Assembly: GCA_028671895.1 (NCBI GenBank)
Contig: CM053813.1
Location: forward strand, 39,093,501-39,157,500
Origin: Oenanthe sinensis
Lineage: Eukaryota; Streptophyta; Magnoliopsida; Apiales; Apiaceae
Direction of reading: 5' to 3'
DNA length: 64,000 nt
Part shown: positions 12,401 through 24,109 of the stretch, piece by piece
Layout: every line of letters begins with the position of its first letter
Position numbering within the stretch: the first letter of the stretch is position 1
The notes under the pieces: generated by a model
Seen by the model: only the letters and a program-made list of their open reading frames with translations
Databases searched by the model: none
Told to the model about the DNA's origin: nothing
Position numbers and translations under genes: made by a program

Positions 12401-13150
12401 GTTTGTGTTATAATAATTCAATAAAAACTCTATTAGGATTGTATATAAATCTTGACAATTTCTTTATAAACAAACTTAGAACGACTTTTTATTCTAGGTA
12501 TCATCTTTCTGTATAACCATAATACAATTTCAATGAAATTCAACCATTAATAATAATTACATAGAAAATGTATATAAATGTTTCTATTTAACTAAATAAA
12601 CAATAAAGTAATTAGAATAAATCAGGAATAAACTTCTTATCTATTAATTGATAGTTTCGTGTTTTATAAACTTTGGTATTATTTATTCTATCGGTCTTTA
12701 GACTCTCATGGTTCTTCAGGTTCCGAGGGTCTCTGAAAATTTTGCAGACTCCAATAAAACTTTAAACTCATCCTTATATTTTAAAAAATATTGCTGAAAT
12801 CAAATCATTGTGAACACATATACATGATATCCCCCAATATTATATTCTTGACTCTGATATTATTCTATATTTGACTAGAAGCTATAATGATTTAAAATTT
12901 TAATTAAAGATATATATGCTATATTAAACTCTGTTATAATATTTATATATTTAAAATAGGTCAATTTTACTTGAGATAATATATTGTTGGGAGATAGACA
13001 TGTATGGTAACATATCCGCATTTAATAGTCTGTTTCTAATCTCTAAAAGTGCCCACTAGATTTTCCAAATACTACAAAAATGCTGATTTATGACCATATC
13101 TATGTTTAGCCTTGCCTGAGGTTTATGCTCAATGCCATGCAGGTAGCTTA
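12400..13150. other. AT-rich intergenic spacer
   Basis: No gene or recognisable mobile element seen. Confidence 0.5.
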
Positions 13151-13161
13151 GTGTATACAGT

Positions 13162-13169
13162 ATATATAC
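13162..13169 (+). promoter_or_regulatory. Candidate TATA box for the DUF3444 gene
   Basis: ACAGTATATATACAGAC lies about 30 bp before a C/A-rich stretch that would be the transcription start of the non-coding first exon. Inference from spacing. Confidence 0.35.
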
Positions 13170-13194
13170 AGACAAAACACAACACAAGTAATTC

Positions 13195-13379
13195 AACTAC
13201 TTTTATTCTACATTTTTCTCCCAGCCGTTTCTAATACAAAACGTAAGTGCAAGCAAAATCCACTCCTTTTTGTTTTCACATTTGATAAATTTTCCCCCAT
13301 CTCCCACACACACACACACACACACTTGTATGTATAAATTCGTAATCAACCCATCTCTGTAATCAAGGGGCATCATAAG
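13195..13379 (+). other. Probable non-coding first exon of the DUF3444 gene
   Basis: A pyrimidine-rich stretch with a (CA)n tract at 13,305-13,325 ends in CATAAG|GTACAT, a good 5' splice site. A strong acceptor, TTTGTTTACAG, ends at 14,593, 18 bp before the start codon. A 5'UTR intron is common in plant DUF3444 genes. The 5' border is a guess. Confidence 0.45.
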
Positions 13380-13689
13380 GTACATATTTCGATTTTTGTT
13401 GAGTTTTTCTTTTTAATTCATTCTAATTTACTTGATTTCGTTACATATGTTTAATCCCAATTTTATATTTGATTGCATAAGTTATTAGTTGTTCAGTATA
13501 GCTTGGATGGTTAAGAATGCTATTTTCTTTTTAATTTTTGTGCATATATGCCCTTTTTTGTATGATTTGATTTCAATTGTTGCCCTTGCTACACATCAAT
13601 TTAGATGCACTTGCTATCTTTTTAGGACTTGGTAGCACCAATTAGTTTCACTTGTTCCTGTCTTATTTTTTGATTGTTTTTGTTCTTTT

Positions 13690-13995
13690 ATGGCCCGTTT
13701 GGAAACTTGTAATTCATTTGAAATTCTATATTCGATCAAATGACATGTTTGGATACCTCATGGATTTGTAATTTCATTTCATTTGAAATCCAAAACATTT
13801 GAATATATGTATAAATCTGAAAATTTGAAATTACAACTCAATTCCTGTCATTTGAAATGAAATACATGTTTCCAAACCCAATCTTATTTAAAACATGGAA
13901 TGATTCGCGAAAAAACATGTCATTTGAAATGAATTACATGTTTTCCAAACACAATCTTATTTAAAACATGAAATAATTTGCGAAAAACAATGAAG
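13690..13995. repeat. 72-bp tandem duplication in a MITE-like segment of the 5' intron
   Basis: Copies at about 13,847-13,918 and 13,919-13,991 share CATTTGAAATGAA.TACATG, CCAAAC.CAATCTTATTTAAA and a GCGAAAAA end, with few differences. The wider segment starts GGCCCGTTTGGAAAC, a sequence often seen at hAT-type MITE ends, but no matching end was found. Confidence 0.6.
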
Positions 13996-14611
13996 ATGTT
14001 GAAAAAACAATTTTTTTCTAAATTTTCGTTGGCTTCCAATTTAAATGCTTGGTAATCTCGTTGATGTGTTTGCTGTGTAAGTATTTTTAAATTTTTGCTG
14101 CCTCCAATAAAAGGGTTTTCAATTAAGATCTTTACAACTGTCAATGGAAGACACGTAGCCCTTGCAGTTGGATGTATCGACAAATGCAGTCAGATTTTGT
14201 GCGTGTAATTACGCAATATTTGACTAGGGATATTAATTACAATGTTCTGTAGTACATAGAACTGCACCGTTTCATTTAGGAGTTTAGAAATAATTTCTAT
14301 ATTTGTTTCTTAACTTGGGTTCCGGATTTCTGCTGACTATAGCAAAATATTTCCCTAGATACGTGCTTTTAACTATGTGATAAAATTTATTGTTTTGGTT
14401 CATGACCTTGCATATTAATGTGCTGATCTCATGAAGTAAATGTATTTTTTGGATCCACTACTATATCTTGTCGCAGCAGATAACTTAGTTGAGCTTATTT
14501 CTTTAGGTAATATCAGAGATCGCAAAGTTGTCAAGGATTTCTGCGGAAACAAGAACATCAGCGTAGCTTCACTTCTTGTTAGTTTGTTTACAGAGCCTGA
14601 ACCTAGTGGGA

Positions 14612-16579
14612 ATGGACTCTGTTGTATTGGACAATAACAGCGCAGTACAATATTTGGAAAGAAGATTGCAGGAAAATGATGTAAAAGGAGCAGTAGATTT
14701 AGCTATAAGCTGGCAGAATATGTTTCCAAAGCTCAAGAGACTTTTACGCTTTTTAAGCAACATTATTGTGCAGGTCTCCACTGACGGTGAGGAAATAGAC
14801 TGGTACAGTGTTCTTGGTGTGGATCCTTCAGCCGATACCAAGACAATGAAGCAACATTATGTGAAACTGGCTACAAACAACAGACTCGGGTCGCGTGAAG
14901 CACATAAACTTCTCAATAAAGCGTGGGATACCTTGTCGAACATATATACAAGAAAAGATTATGATCTCAGAAGAAGATTCAGAGAAAACCGACAGAATGC
15001 CTCTGTTTTGAAACAGGCAAGCTCAGCTACACAGTTACATCAGCCGGCACCTGTTCTCCATGAGGTTTCGGGAAACAACAGAAGTGGTGTAAGACTAGTT
15101 TCTCTAGCTGCACAAGAAATTCAGCCAGCACCTGATCTATACAATATCTCCGGAGATAAGCTACCCGAAGGTCAGTACAATATATCGGGAAATGGAGGAA
15201 GTGGCCCGATGTTATTTTTCTCGCCTACACAGTCAATTCAGCCTGCTCCTGGTATGCACGATAAATCGGGAAACAAGGGAAGCATCCCAAAGTTAGTTTC
15301 CTCAGTTACACAATCAAATCATCCAGCGCCTGGTCTATGCAGTGGCTTGGAAAATAATGGAAGTGGCTTCACAACAGTTTCCTCAGATGCACAGTTATTT
15401 CAGTCACCACGTGTGAATTTGAAGAGACGCCATGTAGGGGGGGATCAAACAAGTGCAACTAGAACGAAGTCTCGGTGCATATATTTTAAGGAATCAGGCA
15501 TTAGTTTGCCTCCTGTTGCTGGTTCGACTGGTAGTACACACATCAAGCATAAAGGAAGGATGAGATTAGTTGAACACACTTGTGATAGCAGCAAAAATAT
15601 GCCAGAAAATTACATGCCCAGTGAAAGTAATGGTCAGACAGGCGTACATCTTTTGCAGACAGAAAATTCTCAAGCAGAAAAGGTGGGTACATATGGGAGT
15701 GGAAAGGGAAACAGCAAAAAGAAGTTACCAGATGTACAAAGAAACATTTTAATGATGAAGGCTAGGAAAGTGATTCTTGACAAGCTCAATGAATGTCGTG
15801 CTGCTGTTAGGGATAATAATGAGCACAATCCTGCAGTTGATAGAGAAAATGCAGCTACAGAAGGTCCCAAAGAAGATGGCTTTAAGACTATGGAGGTTCC
15901 AGATTCGGATTTTCATGACTTTGACAATGATAGAACCCTTGAATCATTTGCTGATAACCAAGTTTGGGCAGTTTACGACGAGGATGATGGAATGCCTCGA
16001 CTATATGCTTTAATCCGGAAAGCATCAGAGAGGCCCTTTAAGCTGCAACTCAGTTGGCTGAACTCCAAAAGCAACATGGATCTGGAATCAATAAAATGGA
16101 TGAATTCTGGATTTCATAAAACGTGTGGAGACTTTTGTGTTGGGAAGGAAAAAATCAGTATTGAACTAAACTCATTCTCTCACAGGGTTGCAGGGTGGAC
16201 GAAAGCAGGAAAAGTATTCCAAATTTTCCCTAAGAAGGGCGAGGTGTGGGCGCTCTACAGGAATTGGTCTCGGAACTGGAATGAGCATACCGCAGAGGAA
16301 GAAAAGCATAAATATGACATGGTGGAAGTACTTGAAGATTTCAATGAAGAGAAAGGTGTAACAATTGTTCCTCTGGTCAAAGTTTGTGGCTTTAAGGCTG
16401 TGTTTTGCCAGCATTCGGATGCAAAAGTAAGGACAGTACCAAAAAAAGAGATTTTTCGCTTTTCTCATCAGGTAAGTTCTTTCCTTCTTACCGATCAAGA
16501 AGCTCCAAATGTTCCCAAAGGTTCCAAGGAGCTTGATCCTGCAGCTATGCCGTTAGAGCTTCTCCAAGTCATACATTAA
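14612..16579 (+). CDS. DUF3444 protein with a degenerate J-like domain
   Basis: 655 aa from ATG 14,612; the frame extends upstream to 14,576 only through an acceptor site (TTTGTTTACAG), so that part is 5'UTR. Order: N-terminal helical region 1-60; J-like domain about 62-118 (DWYSVLGVDPSAD, then HYVKLA and AHKLLNKAWDTLSN) in which the HPD loop is missing: between KLA and the third helix only about nine residues remain where about 15 are usual. Residues about 125-275 hold diverged repeats of about 28 aa built on QPAP and SGN. The usual zinc ribbon is absent. DUF3444 spans about 440-630 (NQVWAVYDEDDGMPRLYALI, GEVWALYRNWS, FSHQVSSF) and ends in the typical ELDPAAMPLEL. Family members are thought nuclear or cytosolic with unknown biochemistry; without HPD it should not stimulate Hsp70 ATPase. 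Family certain, function unknown. Confidence 0.9.
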   Translation: MDSVVLDNNSAVQYLERRLQENDVKGAVDLAISWQNMFPKLKRLLRFLSNIIVQVSTDGEEIDWYSVLGVDPSADTKTMKQHYVKLATNNRLGSREAHKLLNKAWDTLSNIYTRKDYDLRRRFRENRQNASVLKQASSATQLHQPAPVLHEVSGNNRSGVRLVSLAAQEIQPAPDLYNISGDKLPEGQYNISGNGGSGPMLFFSPTQSIQPAPGMHDKSGNKGSIPKLVSSVTQSNHPAPGLCSGLENNGSGFTTVSSDAQLFQSPRVNLKRRHVGGDQTSATRTKSRCIYFKESGISLPPVAGSTGSTHIKHKGRMRLVEHTCDSSKNMPENYMPSESNGQTGVHLLQTENSQAEKVGTYGSGKGNSKKKLPDVQRNILMMKARKVILDKLNECRAAVRDNNEHNPAVDRENAATEGPKEDGFKTMEVPDSDFHDFDNDRTLESFADNQVWAVYDEDDGMPRLYALIRKASERPFKLQLSWLNSKSNMDLESIKWMNSGFHKTCGDFCVGKEKISIELNSFSHRVAGWTKAGKVFQIFPKKGEVWALYRNWSRNWNEHTAEEEKHKYDMVEVLEDFNEEKGVTIVPLVKVCGFKAVFCQHSDAKVRTVPKKEIFRFSHQVSSFLLTDQEAPNVPKGSKELDPAAMPLELLQVIH

Positions 16580-16589
16580 GCATGTGCAG

Positions 16590-18150
16590 CTGTTTGTTGG
16601 ATCGTAATTCTTACTGGACATGGTCGCAGAACATTTAAGATTTGATTTTTGAGAGGAGTCACCTTAACTATAGATGAAACATTAATGTAGCTTTTTCTGT
16701 TATTTGATTTAGTGGCCAGTATTTACCGTGCGACTTGAACAGTTTCTGTTGTTGTCGAGTAAGTTGTACTGAGGATCTCACTGTATGTTGTACTTTAACA
16801 AGTGAGATTTAAATAGTACCGACTTTGTGCTCTTCACAGGTTTTTGTTACATATTTATGCGGATGCTTTCAAGTAATTGATCAGTTACTGATCAAGTAAC
16901 TTTTAATCTTATTGCATGAACCCTGCTAGCCTGCTACATCCCAGTGTAAATTATTATTTTTTGCTTTATCTTATGTAAAAGTTCTACTGCGGATTTATAT
17001 GATGAAAAATTACATGACTAGCATTTTAGCCAATTAATGATATGAGAGTAAACAAAAACTAGTTTTGGAATGCTGGACTGCTTGCGCCACTGTCGATAGA
17101 GGAGGGGACAATCTTTGTTTTTCCTTCATATATAACAGGTAAACAACTGGTAACATTTAGCGACTCAGATGTTCTTGCTCCAGTGTTTGGCTTGCTTTTT
17201 GAACCAACAATGATGTTCTTTGTTTTAAAAATTGAAGAGCTGCCGAGTACTACTGTCTATTGATGCATCACATATGTAATCTCTGTTTATGGAGCTAGTT
17301 GTTACCATTTCAGCGAGTTAAGTAGGTCTCTGCTACAGTGCTGCTTGCATTCAATGGCCGGAAGGTCGTGATCCATTGACAACCTTATCTTAACCTTAAT
17401 TTTTTGTAAACAAAAGATGCAAAATAATTGAAAGTTTGATTAGTTCAGGATGTAGCTTATGTTTTTACATAGAGATTTTCTTGTTTAATGAAACTAAGGT
17501 ACTGCTAGTTGGCTTTAGAAAGTTCAGTTGTAAACGTAGGTTTTCCTTTTTCGTTTTCTTTTTCCTTGTTTCTTCGCATTCGTTTAATTGTAGGTTCCAT
17601 GATTTCGTACAACAAATTTCTACACAAACAATCAAATATTAACAGGATATTACAATATAGAATTGTGACCATAAGAGACTTTTTTATAAAACTAATATTA
17701 ATTTGTTCTTTGATATTATGTTAAAAAATTAATATCATTTTTAACCCCACAAAATAATATCAAATTTTGCGTAAGTTTTGATAAATTGTATAACTGTAGG
17801 TTTTATTGAAAGTAATTTTTCCAACATTATGCCGCTTAAAACAAAGAAGTTACAATAAAGTTCTACTTTGTAATGTTTTTTAAACCAATAAATAAAATAT
17901 AAGAAAAAACTGACGGAATTCTGCCGACTTGTATAAACTCGAAATAGGAGTATGAAAAGAATTGATCACCATAAAATTCAACTAACTGTACACGGTCTAG
18001 TTTAAAATCTGTTTTCTAGAAATGTCAGTCGGTTTATACATGTAATATATACATACAGAATAATGTCGAATGAAGATCTAGAATGAACTCGCATAGTCAG
18101 CCAGTTAACAGGGTGAATGTGTCTCCCGACTCCACTGCCTTTGTTCACGT
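16590..18150. other. Intergenic, first 250 bp probable 3'UTR
   Basis: Downstream of the DUF3444 stop the sequence is T-rich up to about 16,850, fitting a 3'UTR. Beyond that no gene is seen; frames at 17,436-17,724 are Phe/Ser-rich chance frames. Confidence 0.45.
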
Positions 18151-18156
18151 CACACA

Positions 18157-20684
18157 CTATCCCGAAGCTCCACCAGCTTTATCCTGAGGCCTGAAGTCCA
18201 AAAGGATAATATATTTCATAATTTTTCTAAACATCAAGCACAGAGTAGACTGCTACATGCAATAATTCTTTCATGAATTTGCAATACCATGAAGGGAACC
18301 TACTGGGCATCCTATAAATTTTATATGAATTTGGAAGACCCGGGAGGGAACCCACAGGTGCCTAAGTTGCTGCCTTCCCTAGGAATATCATGTTAAACCC
18401 TTAAAATCTGAATATTTTAGTGAACTAAATTCGTATATCCCTATCTAATTGCATCAATACTAACTAAATAGAGATTTATAACTTCAATTATAAGTACCAT
18501 TATATTTTCATGGGATATAGGTACATGTGAACACACACACACAGAGGGAGAAAGACAATTAATCGTCAATATCTAGCCTAAAATGCTATAACAGTGAACT
18601 TCTGTAAACTTGGAAGTAATCTGAATTAACTTTCAGGACTTGTTCAATTTGATTACTAACAGGTCAGATAAGCCTCTTTTAGTGGAAAAAATGGTGTTCA
18701 ATATATAACTGCAACAAATTCTTTATCTAATAAATTAAGACTTCCAATTGTCGAACCAAAAATTTTTCCCCTTGTAACACGCAGTGCATTTCGATTGTCC
18801 ACATGCCAGCTTTTTGAAATTGGAAAGTATTGTGATTCCACAAATTCTTTTTAGTGAAGAAAGAGTAAAGAGAGAAGAAAGCATACTTGTGTAAGATAGA
18901 ATTTTGTGCGGTGCCCTGGCTTCCTGAGGTGCTGTTGAAAAAACTAACTGATATCAATCCATGTGCTACTGTAGCTGGCTCCGGAGATCCCGGTAAGCTT
19001 GCACTTGAACCATGTCTAGCTAATATGCCTGCAACATAATCATGGAGGAAAAATCTGTTTACATTGTTGCCTAACCAAATATAAATACTGTAAACTGTAA
19101 AGTGAAATAGGGTACTACGGAAACTCTAAAACAAAAGTACATACATACTATTGCAATTTATGACTCTCCTGGTAAATTCTTACATTTTGGCAGCTGGATA
19201 ATTCCCACCAGAAGGTGTTTTACTAATATTCTATACCAGATGTATTTACAATAGAGTATAATTAAGCATGTGCTCCAGCTCCTAATATACATACCTAATA
19301 TATTCTGAAAACTCAGGGCATGCCAAGTGTTATCCTTGGTTCTACATAACTCCACCTGCGACTTCAATGCAATTTTAAAAAGGTGCCGAACAGTGGAATA
19401 GTGGTAGATTGTTAACTTGGATATAAACGGTTGAGTTATGATTTAGTTTAAGGATATGTACAAAAGAAAGGGACCATACTCTTATAGTGAAGGGTGATTT
19501 ATGAAATGTTGCAAATGATATATGTCTTCCTCATAATGTTAAGTGTCTCGAAGGATTGTAGTGGGAGAAAGCATATATTGCTTTGTATGGTTACAGTATT
19601 ATAGAATCAATATAATAGACTATATTCATGAATTTGCAAAACCGAGACATCTCCTGATAAAGACTGAGAGAAATTCAATTGTTCCTTTAACAGGGAAAAT
19701 TCTTCAACATTTAATAACTCCAAAGCTTATCAAGATTACCGTAGAATCTCCATATTAGTCTAATAAATACATTTTAAAAAAAATAGTGACCCTAATTATA
19801 CCAAGAAATCAAGAAATGCACACCTATAAGTTTCAGATGACACAACTGTGAACTATAAAGGAACATAACTTTAGATGGAAACTGAAAACCTAGATAGAGA
19901 AACTTTAACTTCCATGCTTCTTAATGCAACGGGAAATTAAGATAGCAGTGAATTCCTAGAAGTTTACTTAAAGTAGACACATTAATTGATTGCCTAGAAT
20001 ATATGACATTCCACTTCCAACAGATTTATTAGTCATCATTTAATAATGTTTCTAACTAAGAAGTCCGTGCAAAAGAAAAGCAAATACCACAGTAACTCAA
20101 GAAATAACATGAATACCTTGAAAGAGTATCACTACAAAAAAGAGAAGTGTGACAATCATGGCTGCAAGACTCCCACTAAATGTTGTCGACGAGAATGCTG
20201 ATGAAGAAGATGAAGATGCCATCTCAGCTTTCATTTTTCTAAGTGCTTTGATGCGTTTTATCCTAGCACGCTTCTTCATGGCAAGCTCAGAAAATTCCAC
20301 AACCAACTTTAAGTCCGAGACGTTCAGTGTTGGGCCCTTAGGAGGTCGAGGGGGTTTAGATGACTTTCTAATCGAATTTTTTCTTTTCCCATTCATGTGC
20401 TTTTTATCCAAAAGAGGCAGCTGCTCTATGCTCTGTTCTAAATCTTTGTCTACTACCAATTCTATATTGTCATAAGAGTCCTCACAAAATGTATCTAACT
20501 TACTGTATGTGCTCGAACTACATTCACCTTTAACATATCTGTCATAACCAAGAAAGCCACTTCTAAGTCTACCAAGCATATGCTTCGCTCGCTTGTTTCC
20601 CGAAAAAATGTTGTTATGTAGCTCATCTTCGATACCCGTTCCACCACTCTCAAGATCTCTTTCTTCCACGGCACTATAATCCAT
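18157..20684 (-). CDS. Uncharacterised single-pass membrane protein
   Basis: Three exons in consistent phase: 20,684-20,117, 19,028-18,887, 18,190-18,157 (744 bp, 247 aa); splice sites CAAG|GTATTC, TTGCAG|GC, CACAA|GTATGC, CTTCAG|GC. I do not recognise the family. Visible: acidic N-terminus (MDYSAVEERDLESG), a Gly/Lys segment GNKRAKHMLGRLRSGFLGYD, a basic proline segment KRKNSIRKSSKPPRPPKGP at about 105-125, a conserved-looking helix SDLKLVVEFSELAMKKRARI followed by KRIKALRKMKAEM, a Ser run, then one hydrophobic segment LAAMIVTLLFFVVILFQGI (about 173-191) and a short Ser/Gly-rich tail. Basic residues before the hydrophobic segment suggest the N-terminal part is cytosolic (inference). The frame stays open a further 60 bp upstream without an ATG, so an additional 5' exon is possible. 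Confidence 0.65.
19029..20116. other. Long intron of the unknown membrane-protein gene
   Basis: 1,088 bp between the first two coding exons; I see no gene or recognisable element in it. Confidence 0.55.
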
Positions 20685-20699
20685 TAATTCTACTTTGAA

Positions 20700-21760
20700 T
20701 CTTCTCCTTCCCAAAGTAAAATCACGACATAACAGCAGGAACTCTTCACATTGTAAGCAAGATCAATCTATGTTATTGTTACCTACAACAAATGCACATC
20801 ATTAAACAATATGCTAGAAGGTTCATAAAAAGAAATACTTGCAACTAATATTCCTACTAGCTGCATATGCTGATATATATATATAAGCTCCATATCAAAA
20901 CATTCTCTATTTCGCTAAGAGGGGAAAAAACACCCCATCTATCCTACATAGTTGCGAATAACTAATGGTATGCCCTCGAAATGTACACACACAAAATGCC
21001 TAAAAATCGAAACACATTTGTCAAAACCACACATCTCTATTGTAGAATTCTTATGGTAAAACAAAAAAAGAACATGACATACCATACACAATACAAAAAA
21101 GAACCCATAATCTATATTCTCCAAATTAACAGCTTAATCTATAAAATAAACAAAAACCCAACATCAAAATTTTTTCTTAACAACAAAACAAACAGAAAAC
21201 AACCTGAAAAAACAAACCCCAAAACATATACAAAATCAACAAAGATTTATAACAACTTTATAATATACAAAATCAAGAAAAGTAAATTGCAAATAGAAAA
21301 AAGTTACTAACTTTAAAACAAGAAAAGAAAAGGGTACAGGCATTACCTAGTCTTTGAAAAGATAGAAACCCAGGTAAGGGTAGCAACAAAGATTTTTCAC
21401 AGGAATTTATGTATTTTTTTGGATAAATAAAATGATATATATGAAATTATGAATGTGGGTGTACTTCCCAACCAATGCCCTGAATTAACTTATTTGGTCT
21501 CATTCAACTCGGGTATTTTGTTTACTCTAATAATTTTAAAGGCCAATCGAGAATGGGATATAAAAATAATTTAGACTTGAATTTTGTAATGAAAATTATA
21601 GTTAATTAAATATTTAATGTAACAATTAGCAAAGAGGAACACAAAGTGATTGGAACGGCCGAGCAAAACAGATGACACGCAGGCCGCAGCTTTTCTTATT
21701 TTAATGGCCACGTGTTGCTGTATCTGAATTTGTCTCTTGTTGTCTATTTGTTTATTTTTC
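20700..21760. other. 5' flank, AT-rich
   Basis: Upstream of the membrane-protein gene. Possible 5'UTR or intron up to about 21,400. The frame at 20,981-21,310 is Lys/Asn/Thr low-complexity and not credible. Confidence 0.4.
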
Positions 21761-21761
21761 A

Positions 21762-21994
21762 CTCTCTCCGTCCCACGGTCCTATTTAATTTTTTAAGACT
21801 AAATTTTGATCGAAAATTATATACATTATATAATTATAAAAAATTTAAAAATATATATCATTAGAAAATATATTTAATATATTTTAAAATATAATTTTTA
21901 ATAACTATAAAAAAATAATCTTTAATTTTCGGTCAAAGTTCGATTAAATTGATCGTAAAAAATCAAACAAGTCATTTGAATTGGACGGAGGGAG
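21762..21994. mobile_element. Stowaway-type MITE
   Basis: Begins CTCTCTCCGTCCCA and ends GGACGGAGGGAG followed by TA, the terminal inverted repeat of plant Stowaway (Tc1/mariner) elements. Internal complementary segments (TTTTGATCGAAAATTA / TTTCGGTCAAAGTTCG) support a foldback. About 233 bp. Confidence 0.75.
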
Positions 21995-21999
21995 TATGA

Positions 22000-23950
22000 A
22001 ACTGATATAAAAAAAATCAATCACCCTATTTAACAATTAGTGGTTAACGGATTCAATTAAGTGTTTTGACTAATTCATTGAATTAGCTGTTTTAATTAAA
22101 ATTATTTGATATATAATTATTAAGTTAGTTGTTTATATTTTAAATGGATCCATGATAATCACTGAACTGGAAAAAATTTCAAGCTATTTCTTTAAAAATT
22201 AATTTATTAAATCCAAACCGTTATTTCAATTCACTAATTATCAAATACTAATATTAAAGAATTCATCTAATCAAACTTCTAAATTGATTTAAATCTCTAA
22301 TTTTTTCTCAAATTTCTAACTTTCAAACATGGTCAGTATCAAATTGTAGTATAGACCGGATATTGATTCACAAATTTTAATTTATGCAACAATTAATATT
22401 ATATAATATTCAAATGAACAAGAATGATTAATTATATCACCTTAAACTCTTTTTTCTTTTTGAAAAAGAACTTAAACTCCTTTTAAAAAATTCAAGGAAG
22501 ACTCGGTTAAAATTTAATGAGAGATAGGGTCAAACAATTATTTTTACCAAAAAAATATGCTAAACAATGAAGTCCGTGGTATGACTTTTCCATATTCACG
22601 TTACACACGAACACATGTCTAGTAAAATTTTCTATAATGTATTCTTTATTATAATAACCTTTTATTATACTATATTTGATTACAATGAATGATTTTTTTA
22701 AGAGTTTTCGGCCAATCAAACGGGAATATTTCAATATTCAATCAATCAAATTGACTCATTTACATTCATTTTCTATACTTTTTAACTAAGATGACTAACT
22801 ATGGTATAAACAATTAATCATCAATTTAATTATAAAATAGTAATGATTAAATGTCTTTTATATTCTAATATTTGTTTACTTTTAGAACATTAAGAGTATT
22901 AATTATTTTCAAAATAGCAATGTTTAATTGTCATTTTAATTTTAGACTTCATTAACTAATAATTAATTTTTATAATTATAATATAAAATAATAATAATAT
23001 AACTTTTAAATACTACTTAAATTTATTTTTATTATTTTTAGTTAACATTTTTATAAAAAAATAATTTATAATGTATTTAATAAATAAATTTAAAATTGAT
23101 AAGCATGATTAACTTTTATTATACCATTAAATAAAATAAACATTAATAAAAATAATCAATTTGTATTAAAATGAGACATATTAAAAGTAAATAATGTAAT
23201 AAAAATATTTAATCAAGATATAAGTTTGAATTCAAAAATAATTTAATTCACATGGCTTTGTCTATTTTCTACTCAAGGCACTCTATGGTTTGAAAAAAAC
23301 ACCTAAGAGCTTGGTTTGATTTGAGTGTTTACTCTTTAAACTTGTATGCATGTCCCTTTTAACAAGAATTCAATACTTAAAAGTTCTTCATTGAATATTC
23401 ACCTACACATTCAACTCAGTTTTATATAATCAATTCCGAGTAACTGTCTTCGCTTTGTGTATGAATGAGAAGATCGTTCATGTGATTGATGTTCATATTA
23501 ATGATACATATTAAATGTCATTCCCTCTATTTGAAAAAGTTGTATTAGAAGGCTGGTAATACATATTGATTTGCTCCGAACCTTGTACTATTTCAACCGT
23601 CACACTTGTCAAATCAATAGAAAAATGCATTCTTCCATATACCAACTAAATCGATTGAAAGTTTGAAGTGAAAAGCCTCGCCCTAGGAAAGAGAGATCCA
23701 CCGGAGAAAATAAATGGAAAAGCGAAAAAGATAAATATATTATTATCTCATTTCATTTAAAGTATGTTTCATTTAAAGCATTTAATTTTTTTAATATATT
23801 ACATATATTTTCATAGATTAAATTCAATAGAAAATAAAGCACTCTTAAATGAAATATTAATCAAAAATATATATGTTCTGCATTATATACTAGCATACTA
23901 CTCAAATCGATTATCTTCTTATTCTCAGTAGGCATATACAACTATGTAGG
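22000..23950. other. AT-rich intergenic region
   Basis: No gene, RNA or clear repeat identified. Confidence 0.5.
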
Positions 23951-24109
23951 AATTGTCAAGTTTTTCCGACAGAGGCATATGATGCACAACATCGTTTGTT
24001 GATAATAGATTTAAATATGATTACTAAATCAATAGAGACACCAATGGTGGTTAGGCGGAGAATATTATGAAAAATTTTAAGTGGGTAGAAAGCAACAGAA
24101 TTTAAAGAA

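Noticed and set aside
14576..14611. Upstream start for the DUF3444 protein
   Set aside because: Begins at TTG and spans a strong splice acceptor; the first ATG is 14,612.
15570..16013. Open frames in other phases inside the DUF3444 gene
   Set aside because: Shadows of a clearly coding frame.
20981..21310. 109-aa Lys/Asn/Thr-rich frame
   Set aside because: AT-rich composition only; no start context or homology.
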